DNA from: JAKOUY01 sp037045185
GTDB taxonomy: Bacteria; Actinomycetota; Acidimicrobiia; Acidimicrobiales; Ilumatobacteraceae
Direction: 5' to 3'
Length of the DNA stretch: 64,000 nt
Assembly (NCBI GenBank): GCA_037045185.1
Contig: JBAOHQ010000010.1
Location: 62,001-126,000, forward strand
Shown: positions 17,320 through 26,670 of the stretch, piece by piece
Position numbering within the stretch: position 1 is the first letter of the stretch
Layout of the letters: every line of letters begins with the position of its first letter
The notes under the pieces: model-generated
What the model saw: the letters and a program-made list of their open reading frames with translations, nothing else
Database searches by the model: none
What the model was told of the DNA's origin: nothing
Position numbers and translations under genes: made by a program

Positions 17320-17781
17320 ATGGCACCACGCATCCTCACGGGCATCGACGAGGTCAAGGCAGCCGTCGGCGAGCACTTCGGGTTCAGCGACTGGCTGGTC
17401 GTCACCCAGGAGCGGGTCAACCAGTTCGCCGACGCCACCGGTGATCACCAGTGGATCCATGTGGACGTCGATCGGGCCACCAGGGAGAGCCCCTTCGGTG
17501 GCCCGATCGCCCACGGGTACCTGACCCTCTCGCTCGGCCCGGTGCTGATGCCCTCGGTGCTGCAGCGCAAGGGGTTCGCCATGGGGATCAACTACGGCTG
17601 CAACCGGGTTCGGTTCATGTCGCCCGTCCCGGTTGGCTCACGGGTCCGCCTCGGCGTCAAGCTGCTGAGCGCCGAGGACATCGCCGGCGGCTTGCAGGAG
17701 ACCTACGAGTGGACCTACGAGATCGACGGCGTGGCCAAGCCGGCCTGCGTCGCCGAGGTGGTGCTGCGCGCCTACCTGTGA
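17320..17781 (+). CDS. MaoC-like (R)-enoyl-CoA hydratase
   Basis: 153 residues, a single hot-dog domain. The hydratase-2 motif is present: FADATGDHQWIHVDVDRA (catalytic Asp and His) and GPIAHGYLTLSL. It hydrates 2-enoyl-CoA to (R)-3-hydroxyacyl-CoA. Similar single-domain proteins occur with acyl-CoA dehydrogenases, of which this window has five. It stands alone between the island and panB. Confidence 0.9.
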   Translation: MAPRILTGIDEVKAAVGEHFGFSDWLVVTQERVNQFADATGDHQWIHVDVDRATRESPFGGPIAHGYLTLSLGPVLMPSVLQRKGFAMGINYGCNRVRFMSPVPVGSRVRLGVKLLSAEDIAGGLQETYEWTYEIDGVAKPACVAEVVLRAYL

Positions 17782-17859
17782 CGCGAAGCACGCCCATCCG
17801 CCCTGCTCGCCGGGTCCGCCTTGTTGCCGGACCGGATGCCCTGGCCTACGGTGGGCCTG

Positions 17860-18727
17860 GTGACCGATGAGATCTCCGCCTACGGGCGATCCGGCCCGAC
17901 CGATCCCACACTGAAGCGGGTTCGGACCCGGCACTTCCGCCGGGCCAAGGAAGCAGGCACCAAGATCACCGGGCTGACCAGCTACGACTGCCTGTCGGCG
18001 GCCATCTTCGATCAGGCGGGCATCGACTTCCTGCTGGTTGGTGACAGCGCCGGCAACGCGGTGTTCGGTTACGACACCACGCTGCCCGTCACCATCGACG
18101 AACTGCTCCCGCTCACCAGCGCCGTCGTGCGTGCCACCCGTCGGGCGTTGGTGGTCGCCGACCTTCCGTTCGGCTCGTACGAGTCCGGGCCCGACGAGGC
18201 CCTGCACACGGCGATCAGGTTCATGAAGCTCACCGGCTGCCATGCCGTGAAGCTGGAGGGTGGGGCGCGCAGCGCCAAGCAGATCCGCCGCATCGTGCGC
18301 GCCGGGCATCCCGGTGATGGCCCACATCGGCTTCACCCCGCAGAGCGAGCACGGCCTCGGCGGCCACATCATCCAGGGCCGCGGCCGCGACGGTGAGGCC
18401 GACCTCATCGAGGACGCCAAGGCGGTCGAGGATGCCGGGGCCTTCGCCGTCGTGATCGAGATGACGCCGTCGGCGATCGCTCAGAAGATCACCGCCCAGC
18501 TGCAGATTCCCACCATCAGCGTGGGCGCCGGACCGCACTGCGACGGGCAACTGCTGGTGTGGACGGATTGGGCCGGGTTCACCACCGGCCGCGTGCCCAA
18601 GTTCGTCAAGCGCTTCGCCAACATCGGCGAGACCCTCCGTGGCGCGGCCGAAGCGTTCCGCGCCGAGGTCGAGTCCGGTGAGTACCCGGGCCCGGAGCAC
18701 GAGTACTCCGACTCGCCCGCGTCCTGA
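17860..18727 (+). CDS. panB: 3-methyl-2-oxobutanoate hydroxymethyltransferase PanB (one frameshift)
   Basis: First step of pantothenate synthesis: 2-oxoisovalerate plus methylene-tetrahydrofolate gives ketopantoate. Seen: ITGLTSYDCLSAAIFDQAGIDFLLVGDSAGN (metal-binding Asp), HAVKLEGG, then in the next frame VMAHIGFTPQS, VIEMTP and ISVGAGPHCDGQLLVW. One extra base near 18300 (GCC GGG CAT for GCC GGC ATC) splits it. Starts at GTG 17860 or ATG 17836 are both possible. About 288 residues when corrected. Confidence 0.93.
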
Positions 18728-18735
18728 CGACCGCC

Positions 18736-19275
18736 CTACTTCCCGAGCGCCGACCAGGTGGCCGGGCCGACCAATCCGTCAGGAACGAGAGCCTTCGAGC
18801 GCTGGAACTCGAGGACCGCGTCGTTGGTGGCCGGCCCGAAGTAGCCGTCGACGTCGAGCTGTGCCCCCCACCCGTTCAGAGCCTTCTGCAGCCTGCGCAC
18901 CTCCGGCCCGGTGTCGCACAGTCGCAACGGCAACGTTGTGTTGACCCGGTAGGTCGGGCACACCGGGCGGTGCGCCACGCTGGTGCCCGGCAGCGGTGGC
19001 GCGGTGGATACCGCGGTCGCCGTCGGCGAGCCGAACGCGCCGGGACGGGTGGAGACCCCGACGCGCAGCGGGGTGGGCTGGCGAACCAGGACCACGACGA
19101 CGAGTGCGGCGGCGCCGGCCAACACGGGAAGCGCCCAGCCGACGGCGACGCGCCGCGGCCGTTCGGCGGGCGTCACCGCTGCGGTGAGCCGCCGGCCGGC
19201 GTGCGCCGACATCGCCACATCCGTGGCGGCGTCCAGGTCCGCCCCGTAGCGGCGGAGGCGTTCATCAAGATTCAT
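18736..19275 (-). CDS. Membrane-anchored peptidoglycan-binding protein, putative anti-sigma partner
   Basis: 179 residues. A cytoplasmic N-terminus (MNLDERLRRYGADLDAATD, 1-43) precedes one membrane helix (about 46-64), a Thr/Pro-rich linker and a C-terminal PG_binding_1 domain (about 118-178: VRRLQKALNGWG...VDGYFGPATNDAVLEFQ...GLVGPATWSALG). Its start overlaps the sigma gene stop (ATGA). A short cytoplasmic piece, one helix and an outer wall-binding domain, encoded directly after an ECF sigma gene, is the plan of an anti-sigma factor that reports on the wall. No zinc-binding HxxxCxxC is present, so the assignment is inference. Confidence 0.75.
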   Translation of the reverse strand: MNLDERLRRYGADLDAATDVAMSAHAGRRLTAAVTPAERPRRVAVGWALPVLAGAAALVVVVLVRQPTPLRVGVSTRPGAFGSPTATAVSTAPPLPGTSVAHRPVCPTYRVNTTLPLRLCDTGPEVRRLQKALNGWGAQLDVDGYFGPATNDAVLEFQRSKALVPDGLVGPATWSALGK

Positions 19276-19763
19276 GGCTGCTCCAACAGTGATCGCAACT
19301 TGGCCATCCCGCGGTGCAGATGGTTGCGCAGGGTGGTGACTGGGACGTTCAGCGTCCGTGCCGCTTCCTCGTAGCTGTAGCCGTGGGCATGGACGAGGAT
19401 GACCGCGGCGCGATGGTCGGGTGACAGGCGCTCGAGGGCCCGATGCAACCCGGGATCAGGAAGCTGAACGGTGTCGTTCCACTCGGTCTCCACCGGGTAC
19501 GCCGCCCGCCGGCGGCGCCAGCGGGTCTGGGTCCGGATCGAGGTCTGACCGACGCGATACAGGTAGCCAACGGGGTTGGCCATCGATGCCAGCGTGTCCC
19601 AGTGACGCCAGGCGTAGGCCATGGCGTCCGCCGCCGCTTCGGCGCCGAGATCCGGCCCGAACCTGGCCACCAGGGCGCGGCGCAGGCGGATGCCGGCGAC
19701 CTCGGCGAAGGCTTCGAAGGACGGCCAGTGCTGGCCGGTCTCTCGGGTCACGACGGCCGCCAC
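19272..19763 (-). CDS. ECF-type RNA polymerase sigma factor
   Basis: 163 residues from GTG 19763. Region 2 (AAADAMAYAWRHWDTLASMANPVGYLYRVGQT) and region 4 (ALERLSPDHRAAVILVHAHGYSYEEAARTLNVPVTTLRNHLHRGMAKLRSLL) are clear, with the recognition helix near the end. Group IV sigma factors are usually held by a membrane protein encoded next to them; the overlapping downstream gene fits. The target promoters cannot be read here. Confidence 0.88.
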   Translation of the reverse strand: MAAVVTRETGQHWPSFEAFAEVAGIRLRRALVARFGPDLGAEAAADAMAYAWRHWDTLASMANPVGYLYRVGQTSIRTQTRWRRRRAAYPVETEWNDTVQLPDPGLHRALERLSPDHRAAVILVHAHGYSYEEAARTLNVPVTTLRNHLHRGMAKLRSLLEQP

Positions 19764-19822
19764 ACCCGCACAGAGCCGCCGACAGGCCGGAACGTTTCAC
19801 CGGTGCGCCGCATGATCTGGCC

Positions 19823-20719
19823 CTAGGCCGGCAGATCCATCCCCATGCACAGCGAGGACTCGGGGCTCTCCAGGTACTCGCCCCAGCACGGGCACTGCTC
19901 GAACCCGGCGCGGCGATAGATGGCGATCGCCTCGGCGCAGTGCTCGCTGGTCTCCAACACCAGCCGGCGCACGCCGAGGTCACGAGCCACCCCCGTGAGG
20001 TGGCTGAGCATCGCCGCGCCCAGACCGGCGCCACCGAAGCGCGGTCGGGTGTACATCCGTTTGATCTCGGCCGTCTGGGGATCGATCCGCCGAACGGCGC
20101 CGCACCCGACGGGATGGCCGGCCAGCCAGTTGACGAAGAACCCGCCGGAGTCCGCCTCCACCTCATCTGGGTCAAGGGCGAAGTAGTTGCGCCGGCTGTC
20201 GCGCCGCTCCAGGTCGGCGTTCAGCTCGGCGATCAGCCGCCGAGCCTCGGCGTCGTCGAGCGCAGTGCGACGGGTGACGAGGACCTGGTGCTCGCCACGG
20301 AAGCCGAAGGCGTACGGCGTGGGGCCGCGCTGGTGGAGAAAGTCCAAGCGGGCCCTGGCCTCGCCCAGCGTCGGGCGATGGCCGTCCTCGATGTGCCACA
20401 TCGCCACGGCCGGTGCCGTGCTGGGCTCGAACCACTCCCGGCGGCGGTGGAGGATGGCGCTGTGGTCGGTGCGGTAGGTGAAGTGCTCCAGCGCGGCGCG
20501 GTCCTGCCACACCGACATGTTGACGATGATGTTCGGGTTGGGGAACGGTCGCAGGCTGGTGGCGTCGTTGCCGTCGCCCATCAGCCGCCACACGAACCCG
20601 CTTGCCGACTCGGCCAGGGCATTGATCCGGTCGAGCGCCTCGACGAAGTCACGCAAGTCGGGACTGTCGATCGGCGCGGTGAGGGCGGCGATGTTCACCT
20701 GGGCCAGGGCAACGTCCAT
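19823..20719 (-). CDS. DUF3291 domain fused to a GNAT acetyltransferase
   Basis: 298 residues from ATG 20719. Residues 1-150 (MDVALAQVNIAAL...FVWRLMGDGNDA..NIIVNMSVWQDRAALEHFTYRTDHSAILHRRREWFE...AMWHIEDGHRPTLGEARARLDFL) are the DUF3291 dimeric alpha/beta-barrel fold related to ABM proteins. Residues ~165-298 are GNAT, with acetyl-CoA loop RPRFGGAGLGAAML and VLETSEHCAEAIAIYRRAGF. Both domains are usually separate proteins; the frame through the join is uninterrupted. It follows the luciferase-like gene on the same strand by 11 bp. Substrate unknown. Confidence 0.8.
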   Translation of the reverse strand: MDVALAQVNIAALTAPIDSPDLRDFVEALDRINALAESASGFVWRLMGDGNDATSLRPFPNPNIIVNMSVWQDRAALEHFTYRTDHSAILHRRREWFEPSTAPAVAMWHIEDGHRPTLGEARARLDFLHQRGPTPYAFGFRGEHQVLVTRRTALDDAEARRLIAELNADLERRDSRRNYFALDPDEVEADSGGFFVNWLAGHPVGCGAVRRIDPQTAEIKRMYTRPRFGGAGLGAAMLSHLTGVARDLGVRRLVLETSEHCAEAIAIYRRAGFEQCPCWGEYLESPESSLCMGMDLPA

Positions 20720-20730
20720 CGTGCGCACCG

Positions 20731-21694
20731 TCAGCGGAACTCGGGCATGACGTGGGTGGCGAACAGCTCGATGGAGGTCGTGTCCGGGTAGTCGGTGCAC
20801 CACGGAATGAACCCCCGGCAGCCCAGCGCTCGGTACTGGCTGATCTTGTCGGCCACCTCGTCGGGCGTGCCCACCAGGTTCGCGGGCGCGCCAGGTGTCG
20901 AACTGCTCCCCCCAGATGCTTCGCTGGCAGACCTCGCGCAGTTCGGCCTCCGAGGTGCGCACACACAACTCCGGTGACCACGTCATCCGGATCGCCTCCG
21001 GATCACGGCCGACGTCGGCGCAGTGGGCGCGCAGTACGTCTCGCTTGTGCGTCCACTCCGCAGGCGTCCCACCGAAGTTGCTGCAGTCGGCCAGGCGGGC
21101 GACGACCCGCAGCGTGAGCTGCTCGCCGCCGCCGCCGATCCACACCGGCGGGCGCGGTTGCTGGAGCGGCTTGGGATCGCAGTGGGCACGCTGCAGCCGG
21201 TAGTAGCGGCCGTTGTAGGTGGTCTCCGGGTTCGACCACATGCTGGTGACGATCTCGACGGTCTCGCGCAACATCCCGATGCGATCCTTCGGCCGCGGGA
21301 AGTCGTAGCCGTAGGCGCGGTACTCGTTCTCGTACCACCCTGCGCCGATCCCCCAGTCGAGCCGGCCACCACTGATCACGTCGAGTGTCGCGGTGATCTT
21401 GGCCAGCAGGCCGGGACTGCGGTAGCTGTTGCAGCCGACCATCTGCCCGAGGCGGACTCGTTCGGTGCGTTGGCTGATCGCCGCCATGGTCGTCCAGCAC
21501 TCGAACACCGCCTCGTAGGCAGGTCGGGGGACGTTGTGGAAGTGGTCGTACAACCAGATCGAGTCGTAGCCCAAGCGCTCGGCGGTGGTGGCGATCTCGA
21601 CGGCCTTGTCCCACTTCGCCGCGGCGCCGTCGATCCCGCTGAGTTCCATCTTCCAGCCCTGGGGCATGAACACGCCGAAGATCACATCGCTCAT
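20731..21694 (-). CDS. Luciferase-like (LLM) F420-dependent oxidoreductase (one frameshift)
   Basis: About 320 residues from ATG 21694. TIM-barrel LLM features: GVFMPQGW, AERLGYDSIWLYDHFHNVP, RLGQMVGCNSYRSPGLLAKITATLDVISGGRLDWGIGAGWYENEYRAYGYDFP and PVWIGGGGEQ. Near 20890 one extra base separates the C-terminal APANLVGTPDEVADKI...GCRGFIPWCTDYPD. Most actinobacterial members use coenzyme F420, and cofE at 49787 shows F420 is made here; F420 versus FMN cannot be settled from the sequence alone. Confidence 0.88.
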
Positions 21695-21782
21695 CACCAG
21701 CCACCCTAACGAGCGTGTACCCAACCCTGACCGGCGAGGTCGATACCCAGCGCTGCGGAGGCGTCGAATATCGTCGAGCACC

Positions 21783-23411
21783 ATGGACATCGCCGTCGCC
21801 ACGGCGTTCGAGGCGATTGCCGAGCGCCACCTGGACGACGACTGCCTGGTGTACCGCGAGCGCCGGTTGACCTGGCGAGAGGCCCGGGCGCGGTCCCGGC
21901 GGCTGGCCAACGCGCTGCTCGGCGCCGGCCTCGGCTGCCGCGTGGAGCGTCAGCACCTGGCTGACCACGCCTCGGGCCAGGACCACCTCGGCATCTGCCT
22001 GCGCAACAGCAACGAATACCTGGAGTCGATGATCGGCGCGCTCATGGCCAGGGTGGCGCCGTTCAACATCAACTACCGATTCACGGCCGCGGAGATGCGC
22101 CGCCTGCTGATGGACACGTCACCCGCCGCACTGGTCATCCAGAGCGACCTCACGCCGCTCCTCGCCCAGTGCTGGGCGGACCTCCCCTCGGTGCCGCTCG
22201 TCCTGCAGGTGGCCGACGACAGCGGCCTCGGTCTGATGCCCGGGGCGGTGTGGTACGAGGATGCCCTGGCCGGCGCCCCGGCAGGTCGCCCGGCGGTCAC
22301 CCCGAGCCCCGACGACCTGTACATCCTGTGCACCGGCGGGACGAGCGGCGCCCCGAAGGCGGTGCTGTGGCGCAACGGCGACGCCCGCGTCGCCTGCTTC
22401 GGTGGCGCCGAGGCTGCATCGCTCGGCGACGTCGTCGCCGCAGCCACCGCCCCCGGTGACCCGACCAGGGTGCTGATCGCCCCGCCGCTGGCCCACGGCG
22501 CCGCGCAGTGGATGTCGATGAGCGCCTGGGGTCGTGGGGGCACCGTGCTGCTGCCCTGGAACCAGCGCCAACTCGACCCCGATGCGGTGTGGCGCCAGAT
22601 CGAGACCGAGCGGGTGACCTCGCTGCTGGTGGTGGGCGACGCGTTCGCCCGCCCGCTGGTGGAGCAACTCGACCGGGATCACTACGACCTTGACAGCCTG
22701 AACGTGGTGCTGTCCGGCGGGGCCAGCCTGTCGCCGGCGGTCCACGACGGGTTCCGCCGCCACCTGCCATGGGTGGTGGTGGTCGACGGGCTCGGTTCCA
22801 GCGAGGCCGGCGGGCAACTGGTCACGGTTGCCGCCGGCGCCGCGCCACGCCCCGGGCGGTTCCCCCTGGCACCCGGCAACGTCGTGCTCAGCGCCGATCG
22901 GACGCGGGTCCTGTCGGCGGTGGACGGCGAGATCGGTTGGCTGGCGCGCACCGGCAGGCTGGCCCTCGGCTACCTGGGCGACGCCGACCTGACGGCGCGG
23001 ACGTTCCCCATCATCGACGGCGTCCGCTACGCGGTGCCGGGAGACCGGGCGTCCCACCGCGGCGAGCACGCCGTGTTCGTCCACGGCCGCGACGCGTCGA
23101 CGATCAACACCGGGGGCGAGAAGGTCTTCGCCGAGGAAGTGGAAGCGGTGCTGAGAGAGCACCCGGCGGTGTACGACTGCATCGTCACCTCCCGGCCGAG
23201 CCAGCGCTGGGGTCAGGAGGTCGTCGGCCTGGTGGAGTGGCGCGCCGACTCCTCCGCTCGGGCGAGCGAGCTGCTGCGCTTCGCCCGCCAGCGCCTCGCC
23301 GGGTTCAAGGTGCCCAAAGCGGTGGTCACTGTCACGGCCGTGAGGCGATCGGCGGCCGGCAAGGCCGACTACCGCTGGGCCGCAGGCGTGGCCGAAGCCG
23401 GCCACGACTAA
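21783..23411 (+). CDS. AMP-dependent acyl-CoA synthetase
   Basis: 542 residues from ATG 21783. ANL-superfamily motifs: P-loop ILCTGGTSGAPKAVLW, LGSSEAGGQLV (A5), GDRASHRGEHAVFVHGRDASTINTGGEKVFAEEVEAVL (hinge/A8) and the acylating lysine in SAAGKADYRWA. It activates a carboxylic acid to the CoA thioester. A ~15-residue insertion (RVERQHLADHASGQD) follows ANALLGAGLG, where relatives have GVGRGDH. It is closest in style to FadD3/long-chain synthetases next to acyl-CoA dehydrogenases. The last codons (AEAGHD) lie in the first unit of a tandem repeat. Confidence 0.88.
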   Translation: MDIAVATAFEAIAERHLDDDCLVYRERRLTWREARARSRRLANALLGAGLGCRVERQHLADHASGQDHLGICLRNSNEYLESMIGALMARVAPFNINYRFTAAEMRRLLMDTSPAALVIQSDLTPLLAQCWADLPSVPLVLQVADDSGLGLMPGAVWYEDALAGAPAGRPAVTPSPDDLYILCTGGTSGAPKAVLWRNGDARVACFGGAEAASLGDVVAAATAPGDPTRVLIAPPLAHGAAQWMSMSAWGRGGTVLLPWNQRQLDPDAVWRQIETERVTSLLVVGDAFARPLVEQLDRDHYDLDSLNVVLSGGASLSPAVHDGFRRHLPWVVVVDGLGSSEAGGQLVTVAAGAAPRPGRFPLAPGNVVLSADRTRVLSAVDGEIGWLARTGRLALGYLGDADLTARTFPIIDGVRYAVPGDRASHRGEHAVFVHGRDASTINTGGEKVFAEEVEAVLREHPAVYDCIVTSRPSQRWGQEVVGLVEWRADSSARASELLRFARQRLAGFKVPKAVVTVTAVRRSAAGKADYRWAAGVAEAGHD

Positions 23412-23483
23412 CACGGCCGAAGCCGGCCACGACGAACACGGCCGAAGCCGGCCACGACGAACACGGCCGAAGCCGGCCACGAC
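23388..23483 (+). repeat. 25-bp tandem repeat overlapping a stop codon
   Basis: Full units at 23411-23435 and 23436-23460, a third of 23 bases at 23461-23483, and a diverged first copy at 23388-23410 that forms the end of the acyl-CoA synthetase gene, whose TAA is 23409-23411. Each unit contains a CGGC-CGAA-GCCG hairpin. It lies between convergent genes and may help end transcription. Confidence 0.93.
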
Positions 23484-23493
23484 TCGCCGTGGC

Positions 23494-24715
23494 CTACAGC
23501 GGTAGGTCGCCGGTGGCCCGGCGCGTCGAGCCCGTGTCCTGGTAGGCGGCGATGGTCCGTTGGGCGATGCGCATCTGGTGGACCTCGTCGGCGCCGTCGG
23601 CGAAGCGGCTCCACCGCGCCTGCTGCAGCATGTGGGCCAGCGGGGTGTCGGTGGAGTAGCCGAGGGCGCCGTGGACCTGGATCGCTCGGTCGATGATCCG
23701 CCACAGGCTGTTGGCCACGAAGTGCTTGGCCATCGACACCTCGCTGATGTAGTCCTGGCCGGTCTCCAGCTTGTAGGCGGCGTGCAGGACCATCAGCTTG
23801 CACTGGTACAGCTCCATCGCCGAGTCGGCGATCATCCACTGGATGCCTTGCTTGTCGGCCAGCAGCGAGCCGTGGCTGTAGCGCTCCAGGGCGCGGGCCA
23901 CGGTCATGTCGAGGGCGGTCTCACACTGGGCGATCCAGCGCATGCAGTGCGCCAGGCGCGCCGGGCCGAGGCGGTACTGGCCGAGTCGGTGACCCTGACC
24001 CTGGCCACCCAGCATGTTGGCGTGGGGGACGCGGCAGGTCGCGGATCACGATCTCGCAGTGGTTGTGGCTGCCCGACATGGTGTGGATGTCACGGACCAC
24101 CTCCCACCCATCGCTCGGCAGATCGACGATGAACGCCGTGTTCGCCGCCTGCGCCAAGTCGGGATCGTCCTCGGTGCGCGCCATCACGATGGCGAACGCC
24201 GCCCCGCGGGCGCCGGAGATGAACCACTTGTGGCCGTTGATGATCCACTCGTCTCCGTCGCGCACGGCCAGGGTGCGGATCAGCGTCGGATCGCTCCCGG
24301 CAACCTCCGGCTCGGTCATGGCGAAGCACGATCGGATCTGCCCCTCGCACAGCGGACGCAGATAGCGCTCCTGCTGCTCGGGCGTTCCCCAGTGCTCCAG
24401 GGTGTGCTGGTTGCCTTCGTCGGGCGCCTGGGCGTTGAGCACGAACGGGCCGATGCTCACCTTGGCCGCCTCGGCACTGACGGCCGCCATCGCCGTCGGG
24501 CCGAGGCCCATGCCGCCCCACTCGGCGGGCATGTGCGGCAACCACAGGCCCCACTCGTCGCGGGCCACGTTGCGCAGTCCGGCGATGGTCGAGCGCACCG
24601 CCCGGCGGTCGTGCTGATCGGACGTGTCCCACGCCGGGCGGACGACCTCATCCATCAACCGGCGGACGCGCAGGCGGATCTCGTCCACCTCCGCAGAGAA
24701 CGTGAAATCGATCAT
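23494..24715 (-). CDS. Acyl-CoA dehydrogenase (one frameshift)
   Basis: About 407 residues from ATG 24715. Seen: PAEWGGMGLGPTAMA, CFAMTEPEVAGSDPT (FAD and substrate contact), WIINGHKWFISGARGAAFAIVMART, then in the next frame GGQGQGHRLGQYRLGPARLAHCMRWIGQ-like sequence, the usual flavin-binding segment, and IQVHGALGYSTDTPLA. One extra base near 24030 separates the parts. Flavoenzyme that oxidises acyl-CoA to 2-enoyl-CoA. It faces the acyl-CoA synthetase end to end. Confidence 0.9.
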
Positions 24716-24747
24716 CGCCGGACGGTACCCCGGTAACCTCGGCGGGT

Positions 24748-25452
24748 GTGAGCCGGGCAGCGTGGGACACCGAGACACTGCCAGAAGGCGCCCACAAGGT
24801 GGCCGCGGTCCGGGAGATGTTCGACGCCATCGCCCCGCGCTATGACCTGGTCAACCGGATCATGACGTTCCGGCTCGACGTCCGCTGGCGGCGCACGGCG
24901 GTGAAGCGCCTCGCCCTGCCGAGCGGCTCGACGGTCATCGACCTCGCCGCCGGGACCGGTGACCTGTGCATTGATCTGGCCCGCGCCGGGCTGCGCCCGC
25001 TGGCGTTCGACCTCAGCCTCGGGATGCTGCGCGCCGATCGCAGTGCAGCCCCGCGTGTCCAGGCCGACATCCTCCGCCTCCCGCTGCCCGACGCCTCCGT
25101 GGACGGCGCCACCTGCGGCTTCGCCCTGCGCAACCTGGTCGAGCTCCCGGCGTTCTTCGCCGAACTGGCCCGGGTGGTCCGCCCCGGCGGACGCATCGCC
25201 CTGCTCGACGTGGGCGTGCCGCGCAACCGATTGATCCGCTGGGGTCACGGCATCTACTTCGGCAGGGTGGTACCGAGGATCGGCGCCGTGTTGAGCGACG
25301 GCGCCGCGTATCGCTACCTACCCAAGAGCGTCTCGTACCTTCCGGCGCCCGAGGTGATGCGCCGCCAGCTGGCCGAGGCCGGGTTCAGCGACGCGCTGCA
25401 CGCCATGCTGTCCGGTGGGCTGACCCAGCTGCTCACCGGCACGCGCCGCTGA
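24748..25452 (+). CDS. menG: Demethylmenaquinone methyltransferase MenG/UbiE
   Basis: 234 residues from GTG 24748. Seen: VREMFDAIAPRYDLVNRIMTFRLDVRWRR (UbiE signature), SAM-binding VIDLAAGTGDLCIDLA, and FALRNLVELPAFFAELARVVRPGGRIALLD. It methylates demethylmenaquinol, the last step of menaquinone synthesis. Its stop overlaps the menF start by one base (TGATG). No ubiquinone genes are near, so MenG is the better name. Confidence 0.93.
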   Translation: MSRAAWDTETLPEGAHKVAAVREMFDAIAPRYDLVNRIMTFRLDVRWRRTAVKRLALPSGSTVIDLAAGTGDLCIDLARAGLRPLAFDLSLGMLRADRSAAPRVQADILRLPLPDASVDGATCGFALRNLVELPAFFAELARVVRPGGRIALLDVGVPRNRLIRWGHGIYFGRVVPRIGAVLSDGAAYRYLPKSVSYLPAPEVMRRQLAEAGFSDALHAMLSGGLTQLLTGTRR

Positions 25453-26666
25453 TGCGGGCACGCACCGTCGCGCTGGTCGAGACCGTCGACCTCAACGACA
25501 TCGCCGGCGGCGACGGGTTCCTGTTCGTGCGCGACGGCGTCGGGATGGCCGGGCGAGGCGTTGCCGCCCGAATCCCCGCCGACCGGGCGAGCGCCCTCCT
25601 GGCCGGGATCGATCACGACGACCGTGTGGGTGGCGTGTCGCCGCGGGCGATCGGATCGATCCCGTTCATGCCCGGCCTGGCGGCCGACCTCGTCGTCCCG
25701 GTGATCTCGGTGGTCAAGCATGCCGACGGCCGGCAGTGGGTCACCATCGTCGCCGACGACGCTCACGGCCTTGACGACGCCGGCGCCGACGTGAGCCTGC
25801 GCCGCGCCCTGACAGCACCGGTTCGCCCGCAGCCGGTCGCCCAAGCCTTCACCGTCGCCCCGCTCACCCCGCCGGACCACTACCTCGCCGCGGTGGGCTC
25901 GGCTCGCGAGGCGGTGCGTGACGGCAGCGTGACCAAGGCGGTCATCGCCCGCCAGGTGCGGGTGAGCTCGCCAACGCCCATCGACGTGCACGCGGTGTTG
26001 TTGCGTCTGAAGGCTTCGTTCGGTTCGAGCTACCGGTACTCGATCGACGGGCTGATCGGCGCTTCGCCGGAGCTGCTGGTCTCCGTGGACGGGCACACCG
26101 TGCGCTCCCACCCGCTGGCGGGGACCGCGCCGCGCACCGGCGATCCGCAGACCGACCAGCTCAGCGCCAAGGCCCTCGTCGCCAGCACCAAGGACCAGGC
26201 GGAGCATCGCGTGGTCATCGACATGATCCACGACACCCTCCTGCCCTGGTGCAGCTACCTCGACTGGGAGCCAGAACCCAGCGTCATCCAGGTGGCCAAC
26301 GTCCAGCACCTCGGAACTGCGCTGGAAGGTCGTCTCGGCGACCCCCGCCCCGACGTGATCGCCCTGGTCCGAGCGCTCTCGCCCACACCCGCGCTGGGCG
26401 GGTTCCCCCGGGAGCGGGCATTGCAGCTCATCGCCGAGGCCGAGGGCTTCGACCGCGGCCGCTACGGCGGCGCTGTCGGCTGGGTCGATGCCACGGGCGA
26501 GGGGACCTGGGCGGTGGCGATCCGCTGCGCCGAGCTCAGCGCCGACCGCACCACCGCCACGCTCACCGCCGGGGGCGGGATCGTGGCCGCGAGCGATCCA
26601 CTGGCCGAGTTGGCCGAGACCCAGGCCAAGTTCCAAGCCATGCTGGCCGCCATCGTCCGCCCCTGA
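25452..26666 (+). CDS. menF: Isochorismate synthase MenF
   Basis: 404 residues of the chorismate-binding family. Seen: TKAVIARQVRV with the general-base lysine, SYRYSIDGLIGASPELLVS, HPLAGTAPRTGDP, LSPTPALGGFPRERAL and GGAVGWVDATGEGTWAVAIRCAEL. It turns chorismate into isochorismate, the entry to menaquinone synthesis. The isochorismate type is chosen over salicylate or anthranilate synthases because menG, menD, menH and menA surround it. Confidence 0.92.
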   Translation: MRARTVALVETVDLNDIAGGDGFLFVRDGVGMAGRGVAARIPADRASALLAGIDHDDRVGGVSPRAIGSIPFMPGLAADLVVPVISVVKHADGRQWVTIVADDAHGLDDAGADVSLRRALTAPVRPQPVAQAFTVAPLTPPDHYLAAVGSAREAVRDGSVTKAVIARQVRVSSPTPIDVHAVLLRLKASFGSSYRYSIDGLIGASPELLVSVDGHTVRSHPLAGTAPRTGDPQTDQLSAKALVASTKDQAEHRVVIDMIHDTLLPWCSYLDWEPEPSVIQVANVQHLGTALEGRLGDPRPDVIALVRALSPTPALGGFPRERALQLIAEAEGFDRGRYGGAVGWVDATGEGTWAVAIRCAELSADRTTATLTAGGGIVAASDPLAELAETQAKFQAMLAAIVRP

Positions 26667-26670
26667 GCCA

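Noticed and set aside
23388..23483. CRISPR array
   Set aside because: The units are directly adjacent with no spacers, and no cas genes exist in the window. The same holds for 247-320 and 26671-26836.
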